NCBI GenBank assembly: GCA_017466325.1
Contig: JAFTUK010000009.1
Coordinates: forward strand, 1 to 58,521
DNA: 58,521 nt
Direction: 5' to 3'
Origin: Bacteroidaceae bacterium
GTDB lineage: Bacteria > Bacteroidota > Bacteroidia > Bacteroidales > Bacteroidaceae
Of this stretch, positions 34,499-41,964 are shown piece after piece. The translations under genes were made by a program, and so were the position numbers. Positions within the stretch are counted from its first letter, which is position 1, and every line of letters starts with the position of its first letter. A model generated the notes under the pieces. That model ran no database searches. It saw nothing but the letters and a program-made list of their open reading frames with translations, and was not told the DNA's origin.

Positions 34499-34906
34499 AT
34501 GGGAAAACAAAAATTCAGCCGCTCATTGAAGCGCAGTATTTGCATCGAGTACATGCAAAGTGGCAAATCACGTAAGGAAATAGCCATGAAATATAACCTT
34601 CCAAGCGTGGTGACACTGTCAGGATGGATACATTCCTGTTTGAGTCCTTTGGAAATTCACGAAAAATGTGCATCTTTGCCACCAGTAACGGTTCAAATGG
34701 ACAGTGCCATGGCAAAGAAGAATGAAGAAATGCCGATGGATGTGGCATCCATGTCGGCTCTCATCGAGGCCCAGCGGAAGCAGATAGCCAAGCTGGAGAA
34801 GGAGCTGAAGTACAGTATGGACAAGACCCTGGCTCTGAACACGCTCATCGACGTGATCGAGGAGCAAGGCATCAAGGTGCGAAAAAAAGCTGGGGTCAAG
34901 CAGTAG
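34499..34906 (+). CDS. IS3 transposase OrfA (HTH protein)
   Basis: 135 residues from ATG 34499. An N-terminal helix-turn-helix (KRSICIEYMQSGKSRKEIAMKYNLPSVVTLSGWI) is followed by a C-terminal coiled coil or leucine-zipper region (MSALIEAQRKQIAKLEKELKYSMDKTLALNTLIDVIEEQG). OrfA binds the IS ends and, alone, represses or modulates transposition. Its 3' end holds the slippery A7 run used to make the OrfAB fusion. Confidence 0.88.
   Translation: MGKQKFSRSLKRSICIEYMQSGKSRKEIAMKYNLPSVVTLSGWIHSCLSPLEIHEKCASLPPVTVQMDSAMAKKNEEMPMDVASMSALIEAQRKQIAKLEKELKYSMDKTLALNTLIDVIEEQGIKVRKKAGVKQ
34882..34888 (+). other. Programmed -1 frameshift site
   Basis: A run of seven A residues read as A-AAA-AAA in the orfA frame. 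A shift of -1 here joins orfA to the open orfB frame, as is usual in IS3 elements. Confidence 0.75.
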
Positions 34907-35826
34907 AGCGCCTGAACGGCGATACGGGATATTCCATAACGTATTGCTGTGAGCTGCTTGGCCGGAGCAAACAGGCCTATTACAAGAAGCAGAAGCATGA
35001 TGACGAATACCTCCTGCGCGTGATGCACATCGTGGATGCCGTGAGGCAAATCCGCCAGATGGATCCAGGCATCGGCTACTACAAGCTCTGGCTGATGTCC
35101 AAGCGCATGTTCCTTTGCGACTGGGTGCCTGGCCGCGACGCATTCCTCCAGCTGCTGCGCGACTTCCAGCTGACGCAAAGGCGTCCCAAGCCTCGCCACA
35201 CGACGAACTCGAACCACCGCTACCACAGGTACAAGAACCTCATCCGAGGCTTCGTGCCGACACGGCCGAACCAGCTTTGGGTGAGCGACATCACGTACAT
35301 CGACTTGGTGGGAGACTGCTGCTACCTGCACCTGGTGACAGATGCCTACTCGCACAAGATCGTGGGCTGGTGCCTCTCTGATACACTGGAAGCGGAATAT
35401 ACGCTTGAAGCCCTCAGGATGGCCATTTCACAGGCTACGGCCGATGAACTCAGGGGGCTTGTCCATCACTCTGACAGAGGCGTGCAGTACTGCTGTAACG
35501 CCTATACGGACGAACTGAAGAGATACGGCATCAGAATCAGCATGACGGAGGACTACAAGCCTACCGACAACGCCATAGCCGAGCGTGTGAACGGCATACT
35601 CAAGACTGAGGTCATCTACCGCGAGAAGCGCTTCAAGACGTACCAGGATGCACTGGAGCGCATATCCAGCTTTATCGCCTTCTACAACGAAACCCGCCCG
35701 CACTCCAGCATCGGCATGAAGACACCTTCTGAGGCCCACAAGGAGCAGGGGCCACAACGCATCATGTGGAAGCCTGCAGGGGCACTCTCGGGGGCTGTCT
35801 GCCCCCTGCCGCTTGGCACCCCCTGA
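34888..35826 (+). CDS. IS3 transposase OrfB (DDE integrase core), made by -1 frameshift
   Basis: About 312 residues in the -1 frame from the slippery run. HTH_21-like region (YYKKQKHDDEYLLRVMHIVDAVRQIRQMDPGIGYYKLW), then the rve catalytic core: Asp in WVSDITYIDL, Asp in VHHSDRGVQY, and Glu in NAIAERVNGILKTE, followed by FYNETRPHSSIG. The DDE triad is complete and the frame has no stop, so the element may be active. A separate start at 35020 is possible but would cut off the N-terminal part. Confidence 0.9.
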   Translation, partial: SWGQAVERLNGDTGYSITYCCELLGRSKQAYYKKQKHDDEYLLRVMHIVDAVRQIRQMDPGIGYYKLWLMSKRMFLCDWVPGRDAFLQLLRDFQLTQRRPKPRHTTNSNHRYHRYKNLIRGFVPTRPNQLWVSDITYIDLVGDCCYLHLVTDAYSHKIVGWCLSDTLEAEYTLEALRMAISQATADELRGLVHHSDRGVQYCCNAYTDELKRYGIRISMTEDYKPTDNAIAERVNGILKTEVIYREKRFKTYQDALERISSFIAFYNETRPHSSIGMKTPSEAHKEQGPQRIMWKPAGALSGAVCPLPLGTP

Positions 35827-35857
35827 GTGTTTTTCATGGCATGGTTCACCCTGTAGC

Positions 35858-36060
35858 AGTCAACCTTTTCAGTACGAAGTAAACAAAAACAGATGAAAAG
35901 TAAACTATTTCCGTCGGAAGTCTACTTTCTTAGGAAAAGAGTCAACCTCTCCAGTGAAAGCAGTCAACTATACTCAGACGAAAGAGTCAACCAAATCCGT
36001 ATGGGTAAGCAAGTGTTAAAAAATAAGGCCTAAAAAGAGTCAACCTTTTTCAGGAAAAGA
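35858..36060. repeat. Degenerate ~21-bp phased AGTCAAC array next to the IS
   Basis: AGT(C/A)(A/T)AC starts at 35858, 35878, 35899, 35919, 35940, 35962 and 35985, a spacing of 20-23 bp, with a weaker copy at 36012 and a last clear one at 36038. Unit bodies share CTTTTCAG...GAAAG-like sequence. The first unit is the IS right inverted repeat itself. Confidence 0.75.
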
Positions 36061-36447
36061 CACTTTGAATTAACTTTCCTTGCCTTCTCCGTTCCAAAAC
36101 TATATTTTCTACGTTCCAAAACTATATTAATAACTATAATATTATAATATAATACTATATATAATTATTATAATAATATATTAATTATTAAGTATATATA
36201 TATATAATATAATAGTAATAAAACTATATAATATCATATAACAAGAAACAGCAACGAATGCAAAACAAATAAACTGAAACTGAGCTATCTGAGCTATCCC
36301 TGGCGTGATGCCCTCCGTAAGTGATATAGCAACAAAACAAACTGATTAACTGATTATCTGATTATCTGATTACCATCACATACCCAAAGAACCTACACCA
36401 TAGCAATCAATTAATCAGTTAATCAGTTAAAAAAACAACGGCAACCC
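36061..36447. other. Non-coding AT-rich region with short repeats
   Basis: No gene seen. GTTCCAAAACTATAT occurs twice (36091, 36113). 36121-36240 is almost pure A/T with TATATA and TAATATTA runs. TGAGCTATC is repeated near 36280. Four 8-bp units CTGATTA(A/T/C) at 36342-36373 are mirrored by two TTAATCAG units at 36411-36426. Confidence 0.8.
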
Positions 36448-36493
36448 CATCTGTGCAAATATGTCAAATCCGTTTCATCTGTGTCCCATCAAT
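36448..36493 (+). repeat. 46-bp direct repeat, left of the HigBA module
   Basis: Begins CATCTGTGCAAAT and ends CTGTGTCCCATCAAT. It matches 37381-37426 at about 43 of 46 bases. Confidence 0.85.
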
Positions 36494-36510
36494 GATTTTG
36501 CACTTAAATG

Positions 36511-36541
36511 TTGCGTAATTTGGAAACTTTATATATCTTTG
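36511..36541 (+). promoter_or_regulatory. Promoter of the toxin-antitoxin pair
   Basis: TTG (36511-36513), 20 bp, TATCTTTG (36534-36541). The ATG at 36565 follows 23 bp later, excluding a start at 36508. Confidence 0.65.
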
Positions 36542-36564
36542 CATTCGAAGAGAAACATTGTCAA

Positions 36565-36900
36565 ATGAAGAGGAGGTTTAAGACATTATTCCTTGAAAAT
36601 GCAATAGAGTTCCTTGAAGGTATATCGGAACAAGCAAGAGAAAAAGTACTCTACAACATACGTAAGGTAGAAGAGGGAGTTATAAGCAACGACCTTTTCA
36701 AAAAACTGGAAGGGACGGAAATCTGGGAATTCAGAACCCTTTACCAAGGCATCCAATACCGCTTGTTTGCATTTTGGGATACAAAAGAAGATACCTTGGT
36801 CGTTGCAACTCACGGAATCGTCAAGAAGGTATGGAAAGTCCCTACAAAGGAAATAGCAAAAGCGGAAGAGATAAGGAAGCAGTATTTCAATTCTAAATAG
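36565..36900 (+). CDS. HigB/RelE-superfamily toxin (phage Gp49-like)
   Basis: 111 residues. Small basic protein of the RelE/ParE fold: KTLFLENAIEFLEGISEQAREKVLYNIRKVEEG, then LFKKLEGTEIWEFRTLYQGIQYRLFAFWD, and VATHGIVKKVWKVPTKEIAKAEEIRKQYF. The LxGxxIWEFR and YR core are those of Gp49-like HigB toxins, which cleave mRNA at the ribosome. Toxin first and HTH antitoxin second is the HigBA order. It lies in an AT-rich island flanked by 46-bp direct repeats next to an IS, which suggests horizontal gain. Confidence 0.87.
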   Translation: MKRRFKTLFLENAIEFLEGISEQAREKVLYNIRKVEEGVISNDLFKKLEGTEIWEFRTLYQGIQYRLFAFWDTKEDTLVVATHGIVKKVWKVPTKEIAKAEEIRKQYFNSK

Positions 36901-36908
36901 ATACGGAT

Positions 36909-37235
36909 ATGGCAATGAAAACATACACCCTTGAAGAGCTTGAAGACAAATACATCGGCAAGAAAGGAACCGAGAAGAGAAACAAATACGAACAGGAACT
37001 GAGGGAAGAACTTCAGGCCTACCATATTGGAGAAGCTATCAAGCAAGCCAGATTAGCCAAGAATCTCACACAAAAGCAACTTGGCGAAAAAGTTGGTGTA
37101 CAAAAGTCCCAAATTTCCAGATTGGAGAATGGCAAGAGCATAACCATCTCATCCTTGATGCGTCTATTTTCAGCAATGGGAATTCCACTTACTTTAGACA
37201 TGGGAGGAATTGGCAAGGTTGTTCTTTGCCAATAA
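36909..37235 (+). CDS. HigA-type antitoxin with XRE helix-turn-helix
   Basis: 108 residues. The N-terminal 40 residues are charged and helical (TLEELEDKYIGKKGTEKRNKYEQELREELQ) and probably hold the toxin. The C-terminal XRE domain is about 42-100 (IGEAIKQARLAKNLTQKQLGEKVGVQKSQISRLENGKSITISSLMRLFSAMG). It starts 9 bp after the toxin stop. It should neutralise the toxin and repress the operon, likely at the promoter at 36511. Confidence 0.9.
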   Translation: MAMKTYTLEELEDKYIGKKGTEKRNKYEQELREELQAYHIGEAIKQARLAKNLTQKQLGEKVGVQKSQISRLENGKSITISSLMRLFSAMGIPLTLDMGGIGKVVLCQ

Positions 37236-37261
37236 GCATATAGGCATTTGTATTTCAATCG

Positions 37262-37300
37262 AGTAGGAGGGAAACGTCGTTTTCTTCCTACTTTCGTTTT
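37262..37300 (+). terminator. Terminator of the toxin-antitoxin pair
   Basis: AGTAGGAGGGAAA pairs with TTTTCTTCCTACT (13 pairs including two G-T), followed by TTCGTTTT. Confidence 0.8.
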
Positions 37301-37380
37301 CCGACCTCTTGGTTGTAAACAGGCATAGTGCTCCACCTTTCCGAACAATAATAACGACAAACGAGATAAACGAACAACCT

Positions 37381-37426
37381 CATCTGTGCAAATCAGTTAA
37401 ATCCGTTTCATCTGTGTCCCATCAAT
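37381..37426 (+). repeat. 46-bp direct repeat, right of the HigBA module
   Basis: Second copy of the repeat at 36448-36493; three mismatches in the AAATCAGTTAAAT part. Confidence 0.85.
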
Positions 37427-37495
37427 CCTTCAATAAATCGGCATTAGTCGTGAAAAAACATTAACCCTGAGTTCATATTTCTCGTTCGTTTTTCC

Positions 37496-37503
37496 TACCT
37501 TTG
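37496..37503 (+). promoter_or_regulatory. -7 element of the M16 peptidase promoter
   Basis: TACCTTTG ends 5 bp before the ATG at 37509, implying an almost leaderless transcript. Confidence 0.6.
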
Positions 37504-37508
37504 CAACT

Positions 37509-38723
37509 ATGAATTCACTTACATTAGACAACGGTTTGCGTGTGGTTTATGCGCCCAGCCCTACGAATACGATGTACTTGGGCTTGGCTCTGGATGCCGG
37601 CACTCGGGACGAGAAGGACGGGGAGAGCGGCATGGCACACTTTGCCGAGCACCTGAGTTTCAAGGGGACTGACAGGCGTACATCGCGACAGATAATAACC
37701 TACATGGAGAGTGTGGGAGGTGACCTGAACGCTTTCACCGGCAAGGAGGAGACGGTGTACTACTGCACCTGCCAGAAGGAGCATTTCAGCCGTGCCATGG
37801 ACCTGCTTTTCGATGTGGTGTTCCATAGCAAGTATCCGCAGGAGGAGATGGACAAGGAGGTGGAGGTTGTCATCGACGAGATAGAGAGTTACAACGACTC
37901 GCCATCGGAACTGATCTATGACGACTTCGAGGCCATGCTCTTCCAGGGACACCCCCTTGGCCGTAGCATCCTGGGCAATGCAGAACGCCTTCGTGCCTAC
38001 AAAACGGAGGATGTGCAGAGTTACGCCCGCAGACTCTACGTCCCCTCCAATGCCGTTCTTTTTGTCTATGGCAATGTCTCCGAAAAGGAGATACTTCGCC
38101 GCATCCCTGACGATGTATTGTCAGAGGCTGGACAACGTATTGTCACGGACGAGACAATACTACGACCATACGCACCCCAAAGCAAGGTGATTGAAAAGGA
38201 TACACACCAGGCACACATCATGATGGGGGCACGTGCCTTCGGCGGCACGCATCCGAAGCACCTGGCCCTGTTCCTTGCCAACAACATCCTGGGAGGACCG
38301 GGATTGAGCAGCCGCCTGAATCTGGCACTTAGGGAGAAGCGCGGCCTTGTCTACACCGTGGAAAGCACACTGACCACATATACCGACACGGGCGTGTGGG
38401 CAATATATTTCGGTTGCGACCACCACGATGCCGAGAAGTGCAAGAGGATAGTGAAGAGGGAGTTGCAACGCCTGTGCGACGCTCCCCTGTCGGAGAAGGC
38501 GCTGAATGCCGCCAAGAGGCAGATAATAGGCCAGATAGCCCTGTCGTACGACAATTTCGAGAGCGTTGCCATCGGTATGGGCAAGCGCATGCTGCACTAC
38601 GGACGCACGCAAACGAAGGAGCAGTTCATTGACCGCATCCAGGCGCTTACCGCCGAACAGGTATGGGATGCCGCCAGGGAGATATTCAACCCCGAGAACC
38701 TCACCATTCTGGAGTACAGGTAA
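37509..38723 (+). CDS. M16-family zinc peptidase (insulinase-like)
   Basis: 404 residues. The inverted zinc motif HFAEHLSFKG (HxxEH) lies near residue 55, with the distal Glu in EVVIDEIESYNDSPSELIYDDFE. The second half has the inactive pseudo-domain with DTHQAHIMMGARAF, GGPGLSSRLNLALREKRGLVY and FGCDHHDAEKC. No signal peptide, so cytoplasmic or exported by other means. Relatives process peptides and mitochondrial-type presequences. Residues about 203-218 (DVLSEAGQRIVTDETI) are coded by two 22-24 bp hairpin units (38115-38160), in a linker of normal length. The 3' end overlaps the convergent rluA stop by 23 bp. Confidence 0.9.
   Translation: MNSLTLDNGLRVVYAPSPTNTMYLGLALDAGTRDEKDGESGMAHFAEHLSFKGTDRRTSRQIITYMESVGGDLNAFTGKEETVYYCTCQKEHFSRAMDLLFDVVFHSKYPQEEMDKEVEVVIDEIESYNDSPSELIYDDFEAMLFQGHPLGRSILGNAERLRAYKTEDVQSYARRLYVPSNAVLFVYGNVSEKEILRRIPDDVLSEAGQRIVTDETILRPYAPQSKVIEKDTHQAHIMMGARAFGGTHPKHLALFLANNILGGPGLSSRLNLALREKRGLVYTVESTLTTYTDTGVWAIYFGCDHHDAEKCKRIVKRELQRLCDAPLSEKALNAAKRQIIGQIALSYDNFESVAIGMGKRMLHYGRTQTKEQFIDRIQALTAEQVWDAAREIFNPENLTILEYR
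38115..38160. repeat. Two hairpin units inside the M16 gene
   Basis: GTATTGTC-8 nt-GACAAC (38115-38136) is followed directly by GTATTGTC-8 nt-GACAATAC (38137-38160). Confidence 0.6.
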
Positions 38724-40116
38724 AGCGCAGACGCTCGCCCGTGGCGGGGTGTGTGAACGAGAGTTCCCCGGCATGGAGCATGAGGCGCTTGGCACTCTGC
38801 TTGCCATAGAGCCGGTCGCCCTGTATGGGGTTGCCCAATCCCTCTGCCATGTGCACACGCAACTGATGTGTACGCCCCGTGTGGGGAGTGAGCAGAAGGT
38901 GCGCATGCCCGTCCACATTTTCCATCACCCGGTATCTCGTCATGGCACTTTTGCCATGCTCCATATCCACCATTTGGCGCGGACGGTTGTCCACATCGGG
39001 ACGCAAGGGCAGACGAATTTCACCCTCCTGACCAACGGGCATTTCCCTCTCGAGCATGGCTTCATAACGTTTCTCAACCTCGCGCCTTTCAAACTGGGCA
39101 CGGAGTTCCGCCTGAACCTTGGCACTCTTGGCAAGAACAAGCAAACCGCTCGTATCCTGGTCAAGACGATGCACCGACAGGCATCCCGTTATGCTCTCCA
39201 CCGAAGGCAGGAACTCCTTGCCAGGTACGGAGAGGAGGCCCGATGGTTTGTTGACCACCACCAAGGCATCGTCTTCGTAGACGGTGGACAGACGCGACAC
39301 CAAATCCATATAGTTTCCCAAGCGAGGGTCGGCCTCCACGTCCATGCCACGGAGCATGTGGGCAAGTATCGGCCGGCAGCGTCCCGTGCAAGGGGGATAG
39401 AACTTGTCATCGGCCGAGTTCCATTCGGCAATGGCCAAGGGACGTATGCCACGGCGGAAAGCCTCCTGAAGGAGTTTCGGCGCACAACAATCCCCTGCCC
39501 CTCCAGGAGGCACGGCAGGAGCGAAGATGTCCAGCAGGTTGGCACTCTCGCCACGGATGTTCTTCACCGAATAACGGGCGAACAACCAGCGCTGAAGGGC
39601 ACGGGAACGTTCCTTACGCTCGTGGCGAAGGTCACACACCTCGCGTGGCGATGCCTGCCCCGATTCCAAGTAACGGTTTATGGCGCTTATCTCTGCCTCC
39701 TCCCGAAGGAAATAACGGCCCTCGCCCTCCTGTATGTCAAAGACAGGAGGCACGAACCCCGGTTGGCACGTCTTGCCCCCGAGGGTTCCGGAGAAAGCGG
39801 CAAGGTAAGAGACGGACCCCTCCCCAACGGACCCTCCCCCCTGCCCCTCCACAAGGGAGGGGAGTATAATTTTCTGCTGATGTGGGCACAAGTCGGTTGT
39901 AACCACTCCCTCCCCTTGTGGGAGGGTTGGGGAGGGGTCCGTTACTCCCCTCCCTTGTGGAGGGTCTTGAGGTCCTTCGTTGGTGGGTCCATAAATCAAC
40001 ACCCCAAACATCTTGCCCTCCTCCACGTCCTTGCGCCAGGCAGGGACGGAGAGGTAGTATTCCCTGACCCTTTCCATGGCAGGGAGGCAACGCTCGTCCA
40101 GGGTGTAGATTTTCAT
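38701..40116 (-). CDS. RluA-family pseudouridine synthase with repeat-derived insertion
   Basis: 471 residues from ATG 40116, which overlaps the WbqC-like stop (ATGA). The C-terminal catalytic domain has VVNKPSGLLSVPG, HRLDQDTSGLLVLAKS with the catalytic Asp, and PHTGRTHQLRVH and GDRLYG. The long N-terminal half (MKIYTLDERCLPAMERVREYY ... EGRYFLREEAEISAINRYLE) is that of a Bacteroidetes subgroup of RluA proteins; residues 250-330 include a Cys-rich APKLLQEAF...CTGRC part. Residues about 43-101 are coded by three GC-rich palindromic elements (39814-39990), between 'MFGVLIY' and 'VSYLAAFSGTL', segments adjacent in relatives. It isomerises uridines in rRNA or tRNA; the target is unknown. An upstream start at 40521 would read through the WbqC gene. 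Confidence 0.87.
   Translation of the reverse strand: MKIYTLDERCLPAMERVREYYLSVPAWRKDVEEGKMFGVLIYGPTNEGPQDPPQGRGVTDPSPTLPQGEGVVTTDLCPHQQKIILPSLVEGQGGGSVGEGSVSYLAAFSGTLGGKTCQPGFVPPVFDIQEGEGRYFLREEAEISAINRYLESGQASPREVCDLRHERKERSRALQRWLFARYSVKNIRGESANLLDIFAPAVPPGGAGDCCAPKLLQEAFRRGIRPLAIAEWNSADDKFYPPCTGRCRPILAHMLRGMDVEADPRLGNYMDLVSRLSTVYEDDALVVVNKPSGLLSVPGKEFLPSVESITGCLSVHRLDQDTSGLLVLAKSAKVQAELRAQFERREVEKRYEAMLEREMPVGQEGEIRLPLRPDVDNRPRQMVDMEHGKSAMTRYRVMENVDGHAHLLLTPHTGRTHQLRVHMAEGLGNPIQGDRLYGKQSAKRLMLHAGELSFTHPATGERLRFTCTPEW
39814..39990. repeat. Three GC-rich palindromic elements inside rluA
   Basis: Copy a at 39814-39864 (same orientation as the queA copy, one base longer). Copies b at 39906-39940 and c at 39945-39990 are in the opposite orientation and shorter or diverged. 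Each has the CCCTCCC-TTGT-GGGAGGG-like core next to GGTCC. Confidence 0.85.
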
Positions 40117-40628
40117 AGGTAGTAAACAGCCTCGGGGCCCATGTTGAAGAGCAGGTCTACGATGCTCAGGTTCTCGATGAAACCGTGCCTCGGGGCAAAC
40201 ATCTGATAATAGGGGGTGCCGATGCGCCTGCCCTCGTCCGGCAAGGGATAAGGCTCCAGAAGCCTCATCACCGTATGGTGCAGGTCGTTGTTGAAATCGG
40301 CAAGGCGCTCCCAGCGGTGCTCGTGATAAAATGGATGGAAGTCCTCCTCGTAATAGTCGAAATACGGTGTCTGCCTGTAACTGGACACCAGGGCATTCCA
40401 GTGCTGGTGGCGCCAATTGCCATGCTCGGAAATGAGGATTTCGCCCACAGGCATACGGCCATGCGGATTGACCACCGGCACCGTCAGGGCAAGTGCTCCG
40501 TGAGGGGAATCGATACGGCAACGGTTCATGGAAGTCTGCTTGCGATAGGCCACGGATAAATCAAGTGTAGCACCTTCGCGAAGCAAGCGTCTGTAATAGT
40601 CAATAGAACCCAAATATGCCGTTGTCAT
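40113..40628 (-). CDS. WbqC-like family protein
   Basis: 171 residues from ATG 40628. WbqC-like (PF08889) features: MTTAYLGSIDYYRRLL, SVAYRKQTSMNRCRIDSPHGALALTVPV, a basic central part, HWNALVSSYRQTPYFDYYEEDF, FNNDLHHTVMRLL and NLSIVDLLFNMGPEAV. Members occur with sugar or aminotransferase pathways and with radical-SAM genes; the biochemical role is not settled. A TACTTTTG promoter lies 5 bp upstream, which excludes the longer frame to 40853. First gene of a two-gene operon with rluA. Confidence 0.85.
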   Translation of the reverse strand: MTTAYLGSIDYYRRLLREGATLDLSVAYRKQTSMNRCRIDSPHGALALTVPVVNPHGRMPVGEILISEHGNWRHQHWNALVSSYRQTPYFDYYEEDFHPFYHEHRWERLADFNNDLHHTVMRLLEPYPLPDEGRRIGTPYYQMFAPRHGFIENLSIVDLLFNMGPEAVYYL

Positions 40629-40632
40629 GAGG

Positions 40633-40640
40633 CAAAAGTA
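40633..40640 (-). promoter_or_regulatory. -7 element of the WbqC-rluA promoter
   Basis: Minus-strand TACTTTTG matches TAnnTTTG, ending 4-5 bp before the ATG. Confidence 0.6.
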
Positions 40641-40746
40641 TAACTTTTTGCTCCCGTGGCAAAGGAAAAGTCGCCCTTTTTGAGCAAAGAAGAGGGCATT
40701 GGCAACAAAAACGGCACGCCGAGGCGGTATTTTAAGGGAAAAAGAG

Positions 40747-40754
40747 TATCTTTG
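40747..40754 (+). promoter_or_regulatory. -7 element of the GNAT-parE-coaD-ctp-ybeY operon promoter
   Basis: TATCTTTG, 34 bp before the ATG at 40789. The genes after it overlap or are spaced by 22-24 bp. Confidence 0.6.
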
Positions 40755-40788
40755 TGGAGATAATGCGCTATAACACGTCATATATTCC

Positions 40789-41943
40789 ATGTCTGAATTA
40801 ACCATCAAAAGAGTCACCACCAGAAAGGAACTGAAGAGTTTCATCCGTTTCAACTACGACCTCTACAAGGACTGCCCCTATGCAGTCCCCGATTTTATGG
40901 AGGACACCCTGGACACCTTTGACCGCAAGAAGAATGCCGCCTTCGAGTTTTGCGAAGCAGAGTACTTCATGGCATATAGGGATGGCAAGATGGTGGGCAA
41001 GGTTGCCGCTATCATCAACAACCGCGCCAACGAAACATGGAACACCCGCATAGTGCGTTTTGGCTGGATAGACTTCGTGGACGACATGGAGGTGAGCCGT
41101 GCCCTTGTAAAAGCCGTGGAGGACTGGGGCAAGGAGCGAGGGATGACGGAGATTGTCGGCCCCTTGGGCTTTACCGACCTCGACCCGGAAGGAATGCTCT
41201 TTGAAGGCTTTGAGAAACTGGGCTCCATGTACACCATATACAACTACCCCTACTACAACGACCATATGAAGGCCCTGGGGTTTGAGGAAGATGCCGTGTG
41301 GGTGGACCGCACCATCAACGTGCCCTACGACGGAGGCGAGCATGCTGCCAACCAGCAGAAGTTCTTCCGCGTGGCCAAACTGGTGCAGGACAGATACGGG
41401 TTCAAGATACACAAGTTCAAGTCCAAGAAGGAGTTGCGCGACAGCGGTTACATCATAAAGGTCTTTGAGATAATAAACACGTCCTACAGGGATCTGTACG
41501 GTTACAGCAATATGACGCGCCGACAGATGGAGCAATACGCTGAAATGTACCTGCCGTTCCTGAACATAGACCTAATTTCCATCATCGACGACAAGGAGGG
41601 AAAGCCCATTGCCATAGGCGTGTGCATGCCCAACCTGTCCAAAGCCATACAGAAGGCAAAGTCCAAACTGCTTCCCTTCGGATGGTGGCACATGCTGAAA
41701 GGCCTGTACTGGAAGCGTAGCAAGACCATAGACCTGCTGCTTATCGGTGCCCTGCCCGAATACCAGGATACGGGGTGCATAAGCCTGCTCTTTGCTGACC
41801 TCATCCCCACCGCACAGAAAATGGGTTTCAGAATAGCGGAATGCTGTCCCCAACTGGAGACAAACAACAAGGCGCTGAGTGTCTGGCGTTCCCTGGATAC
41901 CGAAGTGACCAAGAGAAGGCACACCTGGAAGAAGTCCATCTAA
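40789..41943 (+). CDS. GNAT-like N-acetyltransferase family protein
   Basis: 384 residues, no signal peptide. The N-terminal region (IKRVTTRKELKSFIRFNYDLYKDCPYAVPDF) and the later motif RFGWIDFVDDMEVSRALVKAVEDWGKERGM...EIVGPLGFTDLDPEGML resemble GNAT domains of large Bacteroidetes hypothetical acetyltransferases. The C-terminal half has a second GNAT-like strand pattern (KPIAIGVCMPNLSKA... DLLLIGALPEYQDTGCISLLFADLI... ECCPQLETNNKALSVWRSL). Substrate unknown. It is the first gene of an operon with topoisomerase IV subunit B, coaD, a ctp protease and ybeY. Confidence 0.75.
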   Translation: MSELTIKRVTTRKELKSFIRFNYDLYKDCPYAVPDFMEDTLDTFDRKKNAAFEFCEAEYFMAYRDGKMVGKVAAIINNRANETWNTRIVRFGWIDFVDDMEVSRALVKAVEDWGKERGMTEIVGPLGFTDLDPEGMLFEGFEKLGSMYTIYNYPYYNDHMKALGFEEDAVWVDRTINVPYDGGEHAANQQKFFRVAKLVQDRYGFKIHKFKSKKELRDSGYIIKVFEIINTSYRDLYGYSNMTRRQMEQYAEMYLPFLNIDLISIIDDKEGKPIAIGVCMPNLSKAIQKAKSKLLPFGWWHMLKGLYWKRSKTIDLLLIGALPEYQDTGCISLLFADLIPTAQKMGFRIAECCPQLETNNKALSVWRSLDTEVTKRRHTWKKSI

Positions 41944-41964
41944 ACACATCTGCATACCAAGACC

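Larger units (their letters stand above)
34435..35875 (+). mobile_element. IS3-family insertion sequence
   Basis: Ends are imperfect inverted repeats: GTACTGAAATAGGTTGACT at the left (34435-34453), and the right end (35857-35875), whose complement is GTACTGAAAAGGTTGACTG, one base shorter across the A-run. It contains orfA and orfB in the usual -1 arrangement with an A7 slippery run. No clear target-site duplication was found. The left end is 9 bp from the susC start codon. The right end merges into an array of related AGTCAAC repeats, which complicates the exact boundary. Confidence 0.85.

Noticed and set aside
35858-36060. CRISPR array next to the IS
   Set aside because: Units are only about 20-23 bp from start to start with no constant repeat plus unique spacer pattern, and no cas gene is in the window.
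40117-40521. Longer rluA reading frame reaching to 40521
   Set aside because: It would run through the WbqC-like gene in another frame; the ATG at 40116 overlaps the WbqC stop in the usual coupled way and starts the conserved protein.
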